55,420 nt of DNA from an uncultured Pelagibacteraceae bacterium (lineage in GTDB: Bacteria; Pseudomonadota; Alphaproteobacteria; Pelagibacterales; Pelagibacteraceae): positions 1-55,420 of the forward strand of contig CACAFC010000007.1 in NCBI GenBank assembly GCA_902531765.1, read 5' to 3'. Below are positions 20,262 through 29,812 of this stretch, piece after piece; position 1 is the first letter of the stretch, and every line of letters starts with the position of its first letter. The notes beneath the pieces were generated by a model that saw nothing but the letters and a program-made list of their open reading frames with translations, did no database searches and was not told where the DNA came from. The translations under genes were made by a program, and so were the position numbers.

Positions 20262-21415
20262 GATCTTTTTAAAAGTTTTTTGGTTTCTATTTTAATAAGT
20301 TCAACAGCTGGTTGATCGTAGGGGTTTATTTTTAAAGCCCTGGCTAAAAGAATTGTTTCTAAAATGAAATATGTAAATAATTCACCTAGCACTTCTTCAT
20401 TTTTAGATTTTATAAAGAAACTTCTAAATGGTATTTTTTTTTTCTGAAAAACTCTTTTTGTTGCTAAGATTTTAGAGCATAGAATATCACCTAGATCCTT
20501 CCTTTTTAAAAATTTTAAAGAACCAGGAATCATATCTTGATTCAATTTTGGGTAATTTCGATCCTTTGTATAAAAAAATGTGTAAAAATTGTTTTTATTA
20601 CCATCCAAATATAACTGCATTAAACTATGATTATCTTTAGGCATATTTGATATTATTGGAAAAATTCCGCTTCCTTTTTTTCCTAAACTTTCAGCTACTA
20701 ATTGTTGATACCATTTTAAAAAATTATCTGCAGTTGCATCATAATTAAGGATTACTGAATTAAATTTTTTTCTTTTAATTAACTCTAAAATATTTGAAAC
20801 ATTAATTATGATTGAATTAAAAAATTTCTTATTGGCCACTAAATTATTAAATTTTTTAAATTTCATTGAGTCCAACCCCATTAACTCTGCTGGTAACATG
20901 CCAACCTCTGACAAAACTGAATATCTTCCACCAATAAAGTTATTATGATCAATAATATCTGCTCTTAGCTTCATACTTATTTCTCTTAAAATACTATCTT
21001 TTTTATCTGAAACTAAAATATTCTTATCATTTTTTTTAATATATAAATTAGAGTTTACAATTGTCTCTAACGTATTTCCAGATTTTGAGATTACTAAATT
21101 AAGATATTTTTTTTTTGGAAATATTTTTTTTTGATTTAGATTTTCTAGAAAATAAAAATTTTTATTTATTTTATGTTTTAAAAAATCATAAATTGCCATT
21201 GTTCCTAAAGAGGATCCTCCCATACCAAAAATTCTGATATCTTTATATTTTTTATATTTTTTAATAGATTTTTTTGTATAGCTATATTTGTAGTCTCTTG
21301 ATAAAGAATTTATAACTTCATTTTTAGAGGAAATTAAATCTTTGAAATATTTTTTTAATTTTGAATTTACTTTTTTATTTTTAAAATTTTCAAAAATAAG
21401 ATTTTTGGTCGACAT
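20258..21415 (-). CDS. pgi: Glucose-6-phosphate isomerase, short form
   Basis: Interconverts glucose-6-P and fructose-6-P. At 385 aa it is far shorter than the ~550-aa enterobacterial enzyme. Two SIS-type halves are seen: FGMGGSSLGTMAIYDFL and LVISKSGNTLETI with the signature GGRYSVLSEVGMLPAE. Catalytic His is probably in KDNHSLMQLYLDG and Lys in NPYDQPAVELIKIETKK, so the active site looks complete. Overlaps the lipoprotein gene upstream by one base. N-terminus is Lys-rich. Assignment is firm at family level. Confidence 0.9.
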   Translation of the reverse strand: MSTKNLIFENFKNKKVNSKLKKYFKDLISSKNEVINSLSRDYKYSYTKKSIKKYKKYKDIRIFGMGGSSLGTMAIYDFLKHKINKNFYFLENLNQKKIFPKKKYLNLVISKSGNTLETIVNSNLYIKKNDKNILVSDKKDSILREISMKLRADIIDHNNFIGGRYSVLSEVGMLPAELMGLDSMKFKKFNNLVANKKFFNSIIINVSNILELIKRKKFNSVILNYDATADNFLKWYQQLVAESLGKKGSGIFPIISNMPKDNHSLMQLYLDGNKNNFYTFFYTKDRNYPKLNQDMIPGSLKFLKRKDLGDILCSKILATKRVFQKKKIPFRSFFIKSKNEEVLGELFTYFILETILLARALKINPYDQPAVELIKIETKKLLKRS

Positions 21416-21726
21416 TATTGTTTTTGAATTTTTTCTGAAATACTTTTTTTAATATTAGATTTTGATGAATTCTGATTATTATCCTCCTCTGCAATATTTT
21501 GATTTCCATCAAACACAGATTTTATATTAATATCTTTATCTGTAGTTTCGGGTTGCTCATTAGGTTTTGGTAATTTAGAAAAGTCTGGTGGTAAAACCAA
21601 AGGATCTTTTTTTTCTATTAAAAATTCCTCACCTGAAGTAGCCTTCTTTTTAAGTTTGAAACCTCCGCATGAAAATAAAAATGAGGATAATGCTAAGATT
21701 AGGAAAGTATTATAAATAAATCTCAT
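21415..21726 (-). CDS. DUF3035 / BamF-like lipoprotein
   Basis: Short (103 aa) predicted outer-membrane lipoprotein. The signal sequence MRFIYNTFLILALSSFLFSCGG ends in a lipobox-like LFSC (Cys20). Downstream, EFLIEKKDPLVLPPDFSKLPKP is the pattern of DUF3035, described in alphaproteobacteria as the BamF component of the outer-membrane protein assembly machine. The rest is acidic, Asn/Ser-rich and probably disordered. It sits 0 bp from lspA, the lipoprotein signal peptidase, which would process it. Confidence 0.72.
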   Translation of the reverse strand: MRFIYNTFLILALSSFLFSCGGFKLKKKATSGEEFLIEKKDPLVLPPDFSKLPKPNEQPETTDKDINIKSVFDGNQNIAEEDNNQNSSKSNIKKSISEKIQKQ

Positions 21727-22197
21727 TTAATTTTTTTTACCAAAGAATTCAAAACTTATTAAAAAAATTATGCCGATAGTAATGAATATATCAGCAACAT
21801 TAAATATAAACCAATGAAAATTGTTAATATGTATATCTATAAAGTCTGGCACTGCGGAGTAAAATATTCTGTCAAAAATATTTCCGAGAGAACCTCCTAT
21901 AATCATCATATAACTTAATTTTTCAAATCCACTAGATCTAAACATTAGCCAAATAATGATGACGGTTATTAGGCAAATAAAGATTGTTAGAAAATTATAA
22001 TATAGTTTTTCATCAAAAGAAAATAAACCAAAAGCAATACCTTCGTTCCAAATCAAATTAAAATTTAAAAAAGATGTAACACTAATGCCATATTGTTCAT
22101 AAGTTTCTGGAGAGCCAATGATCAATAATTTACTTATTCGATCGATTAAAAAAATTAAAATGATAATAGAAAAATCTACTAAATGGTTTTTTAACAT
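21727..22197 (-). CDS. lspA: Lipoprotein signal peptidase (signal peptidase II)
   Basis: Inner-membrane aspartyl protease that cleaves prolipoproteins. 156 aa with four TM segments; the conserved motifs are present: FNLIWNEGIAFGLF, GGSLGNIFDRIF (first catalytic Asp) and FNVADIFITIG (second catalytic Asp). It lies 5 bp after ileS, the classic ileS-lspA pairing of proteobacteria. Confidence 0.95.
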   Translation of the reverse strand: MLKNHLVDFSIIILIFLIDRISKLLIIGSPETYEQYGISVTSFLNFNLIWNEGIAFGLFSFDEKLYYNFLTIFICLITVIIIWLMFRSSGFEKLSYMMIIGGSLGNIFDRIFYSAVPDFIDIHINNFHWFIFNVADIFITIGIIFLISFEFFGKKN

Positions 22198-22202
22198 TTT
22201 AT

Positions 22203-24920
22203 TTAAAATTTATGTCTTTCACAGGGTGCGCTACTAATTTTCCAACACACTGGACATTTTTCCCCTATTGCTTTCATTGTCTCTACAATTATTTCATTTG
22301 TGTCACTATTCTCAATTTTGACTGAAGAAGTTATACAAAGCTCTGAAAGGTCAATATTTGTCAAAAATTTTTGGTTATCATTATTTAATTTTACGATTAA
22401 TGCAGCTTCTAAACTGGATCCGATATCTTTGCTTGCTCGTTTTTGCTCAATACTAAGATTACAAATATCTCTTATTTTGATTAATTGTTCCCATTTAGAA
22501 TTTAATTTTGAATTATTAAATTTTTCAGGAAAATTTAAAAAATTTTCCAGATGAATACTTTTTTTGTTTTTTGAAATAAGTTGATAAATCTCCTCAGTTG
22601 TGAAAGATAATATTGGTGCAAACCATCTTAATAAAGAGTTAAGAATAACATTCAACAATATAAGAGTAGATTTTCTTTTTTCAGAATTTATTGGATCACA
22701 GTACAAAGTATCTTTTCTTATATCAAAATAAAAAGCGGATAGATCTACGGTGCAAAAATTCAATAATTCTTTATACAAATTATGGAAATCATAATCTTTG
22801 AAATACTTGTTAAATTTAGAATTCAAATTGTAAATTTTATGAAGCATAAATTGCTCTAATTCAGGTAAATTCTTAATTTCAATTTTTTCTAAATCTATTT
22901 GTTCAAAATTATCATTAAGATTTCCAAGCAAATATCTAAATGTATTTCTTATTTTTCTATAAGATTCAGCATGCTGATCTAATATTGAATAGTCTATTCG
23001 AAGATCCTCAGCATAATTTGAGGAAGCGACCCAAATTCTAAGTATATCAGCTCCATATTTTTTGAGAATGTCTTCGGGCGCAATTACATTTCCTAAAGAT
23101 TTTGACATTTTTAAACCTTTGCCATCAACTACAAAACCATGAGATAGAATAGCCTCAAAAGGTGCACGATCTCTAGTTCCACAAGACTCTAAGAGAGACG
23201 AATGAAACCATCCCCTGTGTTGATCAGAGCCCTCGAGATACATAGATGCAGGCCACTTTAAATCTTTTCTTTTTTCCAATACAAATGTGTGTGTAGATCC
23301 ACTATCAAACCATACCTCTACGATATCACTTAACTTTTCAAAATCCTCAGCTTTATATTTTTTTCCGAGAAATTTTTGTGGGTCATCTGAAAACCAACAA
23401 TCAGATCCTTCTTTTTCATAAATATTCGCAATATTATCAAAGACCTCATCATCAACCAAAATTTCTCCTGTCTTCTTGTTAATAAAAATAGGTAATGGAA
23501 CTCCCCAGACTCTTTGTCTTGAAACACACCAGTCGGGTCTTGTTTCAATCATCGATTTTAATCTTTCTTTTCCTTTACTAGGATAGAAAGTTGTTTCATC
23601 AATTGCTTTTAAAGCTTTATTTCTAAGTTTATGACTATCCATAGAAATAAACCATTGAGGAGTTGCTCTATGAACTAATGGTGCTTTGGATCTCCATGAA
23701 TGAGGATAAGAGTGAACAAGTTCACCGCTCGATAATAATTTTTTTTGGTCTTTTAATTTTTCAATCACAATTAAATTAGATTTAAAAATATGTGTCCCTT
23801 CGAAAAGCGCTACATTTTTTGTATATCTTCCGTCACCATCAACTGTTTCAATTGCTTTAATTCCATTATTCATACACAAATTAAAATCATCAGGACCATG
23901 ACTTGGCGCACAATGAACAATTCCAGTGCCTTGTTCTGTAGTAACAAAACGTGCTTCTAGCATAGGTATGTCATATTCATAACCAAGTTTTAAAAAAGGA
24001 TGATTACAAATTGTTCCTTTAAAATCTTTACCTTTAAAAGTTTTTAATTTTTTGAAACTTTGAATTTTAGCATCTTTTACAACTGTATCAATTAATGCAT
24101 CTGCAATAACAATTTTTTTATTTTTAAAGTCTCCATCATCATTTACCTCAATTAATAAATAATCTAAGCTTTCATTGTAAGCTAAGGCTTTGTTGGCTGG
24201 AATAGTCCATGGAGTAGTTGTCCAAATTACTATTTCACTATCGTTTAATTCTTTTATATTTGATGATTTAACTGAAAAAGATGCATAGATAGTATCTGAC
24301 CTATGATCTTGGTACTCAACTTCTGCATCTGCTAAAGCTGTTTTTTCAACAGTTGACCATAAAACAGGTTTAAAGCCTCTATACAAACTTCCTTCTTTTA
24401 AAAATTTACCTAGTTCTCTTACTATTTGAGCTTCAGCATCAAAACTCATTGTAGAATAATAATTATCCCAATCTCCTACTACTCCCAATCTTTTAAATTG
24501 AACTTTATGAATATCTATCCATTTTTCCGCAAAGGCTCTGCATTCTTTTCTAAACTCAACAATTGGAACTTCATTTTTGTTTTTTTTATTTTTTTTGTAT
24601 TGTTCTTCAATTTTCCATTCTATTGGCAATCCATGACAATCCCATCCTGGAACATAGACAGAGTCTTTTCCGTCCATTTGATGAAATCTCACAATTATAT
24701 CTTTTAAAATTTTATTTAAAGCTGTTCCCATGTGTATATTACCATTCGCATATGGAGGGCCATCATGAAGAACAAATTTTTCTTCTCCTTTTCTTGATTT
24801 TCTTAATTCATCATAAAGATTTATGTTTTGCCAAAGTTTCAAAATCTCAGGTTCTCGTGTTGGCAAATTTGCTTTCATTGAAAAAGCAGTTTTAGGAAGA
24901 TTTATTTGAGATTTGCTCAT
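22203..24920 (-). CDS. ileS: Isoleucyl-tRNA synthetase
   Basis: Class I synthetase charging tRNA-Ile with editing of valine. HIGH-equivalent motif HGPPYANGNIHMG near residue 53, KMSKSLGNV motif, editing domain with TTPWTIPANKALAY. 905 aa. The C-terminal zinc knuckle is compressed: EKCPVCWKISSAPCERHKF, i.e. CxxC followed by CxxH at the extreme C-terminus, with His replacing the last Cys. Flanked by ribF upstream (1 bp) and lspA downstream in one run. Confidence 0.97.
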   Translation of the reverse strand: MSKSQINLPKTAFSMKANLPTREPEILKLWQNINLYDELRKSRKGEEKFVLHDGPPYANGNIHMGTALNKILKDIIVRFHQMDGKDSVYVPGWDCHGLPIEWKIEEQYKKNKKNKNEVPIVEFRKECRAFAEKWIDIHKVQFKRLGVVGDWDNYYSTMSFDAEAQIVRELGKFLKEGSLYRGFKPVLWSTVEKTALADAEVEYQDHRSDTIYASFSVKSSNIKELNDSEIVIWTTTPWTIPANKALAYNESLDYLLIEVNDDGDFKNKKIVIADALIDTVVKDAKIQSFKKLKTFKGKDFKGTICNHPFLKLGYEYDIPMLEARFVTTEQGTGIVHCAPSHGPDDFNLCMNNGIKAIETVDGDGRYTKNVALFEGTHIFKSNLIVIEKLKDQKKLLSSGELVHSYPHSWRSKAPLVHRATPQWFISMDSHKLRNKALKAIDETTFYPSKGKERLKSMIETRPDWCVSRQRVWGVPLPIFINKKTGEILVDDEVFDNIANIYEKEGSDCWFSDDPQKFLGKKYKAEDFEKLSDIVEVWFDSGSTHTFVLEKRKDLKWPASMYLEGSDQHRGWFHSSLLESCGTRDRAPFEAILSHGFVVDGKGLKMSKSLGNVIAPEDILKKYGADILRIWVASSNYAEDLRIDYSILDQHAESYRKIRNTFRYLLGNLNDNFEQIDLEKIEIKNLPELEQFMLHKIYNLNSKFNKYFKDYDFHNLYKELLNFCTVDLSAFYFDIRKDTLYCDPINSEKRKSTLILLNVILNSLLRWFAPILSFTTEEIYQLISKNKKSIHLENFLNFPEKFNNSKLNSKWEQLIKIRDICNLSIEQKRASKDIGSSLEAALIVKLNNDNQKFLTNIDLSELCITSSVKIENSDTNEIIVETMKAIGEKCPVCWKISSAPCERHKF

Positions 24921-24921
24921 T

Positions 24922-25848
24922 TTATTTTTTTGCTATTAATAAATCAGTTTTAATTTGTTTTCTAAGTTGGTCGACATTTTTAAATTTTTTTTCTTTTCTA
25001 ATAAATTTTTTAAATTCTACTGTTAAATACTTATTATAAAGATTTCCAGAAAAATTAAATAAATGAACTTCCAATAATATTTTTTTTCCATTAAATGTTG
25101 GTCGATAGCCTAAATTTGCAATCCCTTTTATGTAATTGTTTTCACCATATCTTTTTGCTTTTACTGCATATACACCTGGGCAGGCTAAAATATAATCTTT
25201 GATATCAATGTTTGCCGTTGGGAAACCGATTTTTTTTCCAAGCTGTCTTCCCTTTTGAACCTTTCCAACAATTGACCAATTTCTATTAAGAATTTTATTT
25301 GCTTTTTCTAATTTTCCTTTTTGTAAAAGTTTTCTAATCAACGATGAAGATGCTATTTTCTTATTGGTTAACAGTGGTTGTGGTTTAATTACTTTGTAAT
25401 CACACATACTTTCAAATTTAATCAACTGTCTAACGTTACCTTCTCTCTTATTCCCAAATCTAAAATTATTGCTTACAAAAATGAATTTTGGTTTTAACTT
25501 TTTACCTAATATTTCTTTAATGAAAGTTATAGATTTTATTTTTGAGAATTTTCGATCAAACTTTTTTATTATTAAAAAATCTACATTAAGATTTTTGAGA
25601 TTATCAATTTTTTGCTGTAAATTAGAGATCCTAAAATTATCTAAATTCTTATTAAAAAACATTTTTGGCATTGGTTCAAAAGTCAACACACCAATTTTTG
25701 AGGAATACTTTTTTTTATATTTCTTAGCTAATGAGAATAATTTTTGATGTCCTTTGTGAACTCCATCAAAGTTACCAATCAATATAATTGAGTTTTTGTA
25801 TCTTGGATTAATATTAAAATTTTTATATATTTTTTTTGTTTTTACCAT
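24922..25848 (-). CDS. ribF: Bifunctional riboflavin kinase / FAD synthetase
   Basis: Makes FMN and FAD from riboflavin. The N-terminal nucleotidyltransferase domain has IGNFDGVHKGHQKLF (HxGH-type) and FSKIKSITFIKEIL; the C-terminal kinase domain begins near residue 183 with GKVQKGRQLGKKIGFPTANID and YRPTFNGKKILLEVHLF. 308 aa is usual. Overlaps the HAD-IIA gene by 7 nt and precedes ileS by 1 bp, the standard ribF-ileS-lspA order. Confidence 0.95.
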   Translation of the reverse strand: MVKTKKIYKNFNINPRYKNSIILIGNFDGVHKGHQKLFSLAKKYKKKYSSKIGVLTFEPMPKMFFNKNLDNFRISNLQQKIDNLKNLNVDFLIIKKFDRKFSKIKSITFIKEILGKKLKPKFIFVSNNFRFGNKREGNVRQLIKFESMCDYKVIKPQPLLTNKKIASSSLIRKLLQKGKLEKANKILNRNWSIVGKVQKGRQLGKKIGFPTANIDIKDYILACPGVYAVKAKRYGENNYIKGIANLGYRPTFNGKKILLEVHLFNFSGNLYNKYLTVEFKKFIRKEKKFKNVDQLRKQIKTDLLIAKK

Positions 25849-26660
25849 TTCAATTCTGATTGAACATAATTACAAATTGCTTCATAAGATTTTGCAACTT
25901 TTTCAATTCCTTTTTCTTTGATCTCATCTTTGTGGATCCCATTTGAAATTATCAAAGAGTCATAATTTAAAAGGTTCGCTCCTTTTATGTCAGTATTTAA
26001 ATTATCACCTATGGAGAGAATTTTCTTATTTTTGTTATCGATAGATTGATTATAAACTTCAGGATAAGGTTTTCCAAAGTAAACAACTTCTCCACCCATT
26101 TTTTCAAAAACCATTGCAACAGAACCAGCACAAAACTCTCTAGTGTTTCCCCTGTCCACAATTAGATCAGGATTTGTGCAAATCATCTTTTTTTTTATAT
26201 TTTTTTCAAACAGATCTTTATAAAAATTTAAGTCTTCATTATGATCATCAAATAATCCAGTGCATAAAATATATTCGCTTTTTTCTATATTATCTAATTT
26301 CATTTTTTTAAATTCTTTAAATAAATCAAAATCTCTTGGAGGACCAACGTGAAAAAAATTTTTATTAATCAAATTTTTCTTTAAATAGATAAGAGCTGCC
26401 TCACCAGAAGTAAAAACATGGTCTCTAATTTCTTTCTCCATGCCTAGTTTTCCTAAAAAAGATTTAACTGCATGGTTGGGTCTGGGTGCATTTGTGAGTA
26501 AAATATAGTCCTTTCTTTTTTTATTGATTTCTTTGAGAGCTTTAATAGCTTCCAAGTGTAGAGTAACTCCATTATGGACCACCCCCCATAAGTCAATATA
26601 AAATAGCTGATAATTGTCTGCTATAGAACTTAGACCTTCATTATCTAAATTTTTAGTCAT
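25842..26660 (-). CDS. HAD-IIA (NagD-like) hydrolase
   Basis: Predicted phosphatase of the HAD subfamily IIA. Motif I is FYIDLWGVVHNGV, with the first Asp followed by Leu-Trp-Gly rather than the usual Gly-Thr stretch; motif II is LLTNAPRP; the C-terminus has KPYPEVYNQS (Lys) and LSIGDNLNTDIKGANLL with the motif IV Asp pair. The DLWGVxH variant and 272-aa length match an alphaproteobacterial HAD-IIA group often seen beside ribF. Substrate unknown. Confidence 0.88.
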   Translation of the reverse strand: MTKNLDNEGLSSIADNYQLFYIDLWGVVHNGVTLHLEAIKALKEINKKRKDYILLTNAPRPNHAVKSFLGKLGMEKEIRDHVFTSGEAALIYLKKNLINKNFFHVGPPRDFDLFKEFKKMKLDNIEKSEYILCTGLFDDHNEDLNFYKDLFEKNIKKKMICTNPDLIVDRGNTREFCAGSVAMVFEKMGGEVVYFGKPYPEVYNQSIDNKNKKILSIGDNLNTDIKGANLLNYDSLIISNGIHKDEIKEKGIEKVAKSYEAICNYVQSELKW

Positions 26661-26729
26661 GTAATTAATCTATAAACCATAAAACCTACAAATTCCCTTA
26701 TTTTTTAACCAACTTATTTTTAACTATAT

Positions 26730-26757
26730 CTTGAAATAGTAAAGCCAGTCTCTATAT
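26730..26757 (+). promoter_or_regulatory. RpoH (sigma-32) type promoter of groESL
   Basis: CTTG (26730-26733, within CTTGAAA) is separated by 17 bp from TCTATAT (26751-26757). This matches the alphaproteobacterial heat-shock consensus CTTG-N17/18-CYTATNT at all but one position. It lies 26 bp upstream of the groES ATG, giving a very short leader. No CIRCE-type inverted repeat is seen. Confidence 0.75.
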
Positions 26758-26772
26758 GAAGACCATATTAAT

Positions 26773-26778
26773 AAGGAG
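26773..26778 (+). promoter_or_regulatory. Strong ribosome binding site of groES
   Basis: AAGGAG, 5 bp before the ATG at 26784. An exposed, near-consensus site in a very short leader, in contrast to the hsp20 leader where the site is paired. Confidence 0.75.
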
Positions 26779-26783
26779 AATTT

Positions 26784-27074
26784 ATGAAATTTAGACCGTT
26801 ACACGATAGAGTTCTAATAGAAGTTTTAGATAGCAGTGAAAAAACTGCTGGTGGAATAATCATACCTGATACAGCGCAGGAAAAACCTCAAGAAGGCAAA
26901 GTAGTTGCAGTTGGTGGTGGTGCAAAAACTGAAGACGGCAAAACGATACCAATGGATGTAAAAGTTGGAGATAAGGTTTTATTTGGCAAATGGTCAGGAA
27001 CTGAAGTTAAAATTGATGGCAAGGAATACAGCATAATGAAGGAGTCAGACATCATGGGAATTTCAAGCAAATAA
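26784..27074 (+). CDS. groES: Co-chaperonin GroES
   Basis: 10-kDa lid of the GroEL chaperonin. 96 aa with [16 protein letters not shown], the mobile loop [19 protein letters not shown], and [17 protein letters not shown]. First gene of the heat-shock operon, 23 bp before groEL, with its own strong Shine-Dalgarno site and the RpoH-type promoter upstream. Confidence 0.98.
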   Translation: MKFRPLHDRVLIEVLDSSEKTAGGIIIPDTAQEKPQEGKVVAVGGGAKTEDGKTIPMDVKVGDKVLFGKWSGTEVKIDGKEYSIMKESDIMGISSK

Positions 27075-27079
27075 TTTAA

Positions 27080-28759
<1,680 letters not shown>

Positions 28760-28788
28760 TAATACCACATTTTACTCCATCAAAATTC

Positions 28789-28819
28789 AAAAGGGCAGTT
28801 TTTACTGCCCTTTTTTTTT
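28789..28819 (+). terminator. Rho-independent terminator after groEL
   Basis: Perfect stem AAAAGGGCAGT / ACTGCCCTTTT (28789-28799 with 28804-28814), 4-nt T loop, followed by a T run to 28819. It is the clearest intrinsic terminator in the window and isolates groESL from the methyltransferase gene downstream. Confidence 0.93.
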
Positions 28820-28871
28820 ACCAGATTAATTAAGTTTTTTTTTATATAAAAATTTAATAAAAATATTGATC

Positions 28872-29600
28872 ATGGCACACAAAGAACAATTGCAATTTTT
28901 GACTGAATTAAGAAATATTGTTTCAAGCAAAAGAAAACTTTCTGATATCAATATTCTTGAAATAGGAAGTTATGAGGTAAATGCCTCAATTAGAGATATT
29001 TTTAAAGGTACAAAATATTTGGGAATTGATCTCTTGGCTGGACCAGGGGTTGACTTAGTAATGAATGGTGAAGATATTAGAAAATTAAATAACAAATTTG
29101 ACATTGTTATTTCATCAGAATGCTTTGAACATGCAATCAATTGGAAAAAAATATTTTTTAGCATGATAGATTGTGTTAAAGATGATGGTTTCATAATAAT
29201 GACTTGTGCATCTACAGGTAGAATAGAGCATGGTACCGAAAGATCAGACTATTACCACACTGCTATTCATAAAACAGAAATTAAATCCTCTCCTGGAAAT
29301 AATGATGACTATTATAAAAATTTAACTAAAAAGGATTTTTTAAAAAATTTCGATATTTCAAAAATTTTTGAAAAATATTTTTTTTTTTACAATATTCATT
29401 CATTTGATCTATATTTTGCGGGTCAAAAAAAAAGTCTTTTAACAGATAATATCATTAAAGAACTAGAAAAAAAAACAATACAAAATAATAAATTTAAACC
29501 GTCGTTTAAATCAATCAAAAGATATATACTGCATACATTATTTCCACAAAAATTTTGCAACGATTTGCACTTCAAAAATTTAGAGAGAAGATTAAAGTAA
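28872..29600 (+). CDS. Class I SAM-dependent methyltransferase, substrate unknown
   Basis: 242-residue protein with a methyltransferase-11-like core: motif I region ILEIGSYEVNASIRD (Gly-poor variant), acidic loop YLGIDLLAGPGVDLV, motif IV FDIVISSECFEHAINW and DDGFIIMTCAST. The C-terminal 70 residues are basic. A TTG frame opens at 28866 but the ATG at 28872 is preferred. It resembles methyltransferases associated with glycan or sugar metabolism, yet no sugar gene is adjacent, so the substrate is open. A 39-aa basic peptide gene follows after 6 bp. Confidence 0.72.
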   Translation: MAHKEQLQFLTELRNIVSSKRKLSDINILEIGSYEVNASIRDIFKGTKYLGIDLLAGPGVDLVMNGEDIRKLNNKFDIVISSECFEHAINWKKIFFSMIDCVKDDGFIIMTCASTGRIEHGTERSDYYHTAIHKTEIKSSPGNNDDYYKNLTKKDFLKNFDISKIFEKYFFFYNIHSFDLYFAGQKKSLLTDNIIKELEKKTIQNNKFKPSFKSIKRYILHTLFPQKFCNDLHFKNLERRLK

Positions 29601-29606
29601 ATAAGA

Positions 29607-29726
29607 ATGTCAAAAAGATATAGTGGCAAATCATTCAAAGACTCCAGCTCAAAAAAAAAAGCAAAACTTAGTTTTAAAGAAAAAAGATTATATAAAAGAG
29701 ATAAAAAACTAAAAAAATATAAATAA
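29607..29726 (+). CDS. Very small, highly basic protein, 39 aa
   Basis: Frame from ATG 29607 to TAA 29724-29726. About half the residues are Lys or Arg (start MSKRYSGKSFKD, end RDKKLKKYK) and there is no hydrophobic segment. It starts 6 bp after the methyltransferase stop, so the two may be cotranscribed. No family recognised; the composition suggests RNA or ribosome binding, but a spurious AT-rich frame remains possible because AAA-rich DNA produces Lys by default. Confidence 0.45.
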   Translation: MSKRYSGKSFKDSSSKKKAKLSFKEKRLYKRDKKLKKYK

Positions 29727-29812
29727 GACCTTATTTTTGCTTAAAAATTAATATTTATTTAACTATTTTTCAGTTTTCAAAAAAAAATTTTAAGGTATAA
29801 GAGCCAGGATTT

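Noticed and set aside
26661-26729. CIRCE inverted repeat for HrcA upstream of groES
   Set aside because: No TTAGCACTC-N9-GAGTGCTAA-like repeat is present; the RpoH-type boxes explain heat control.
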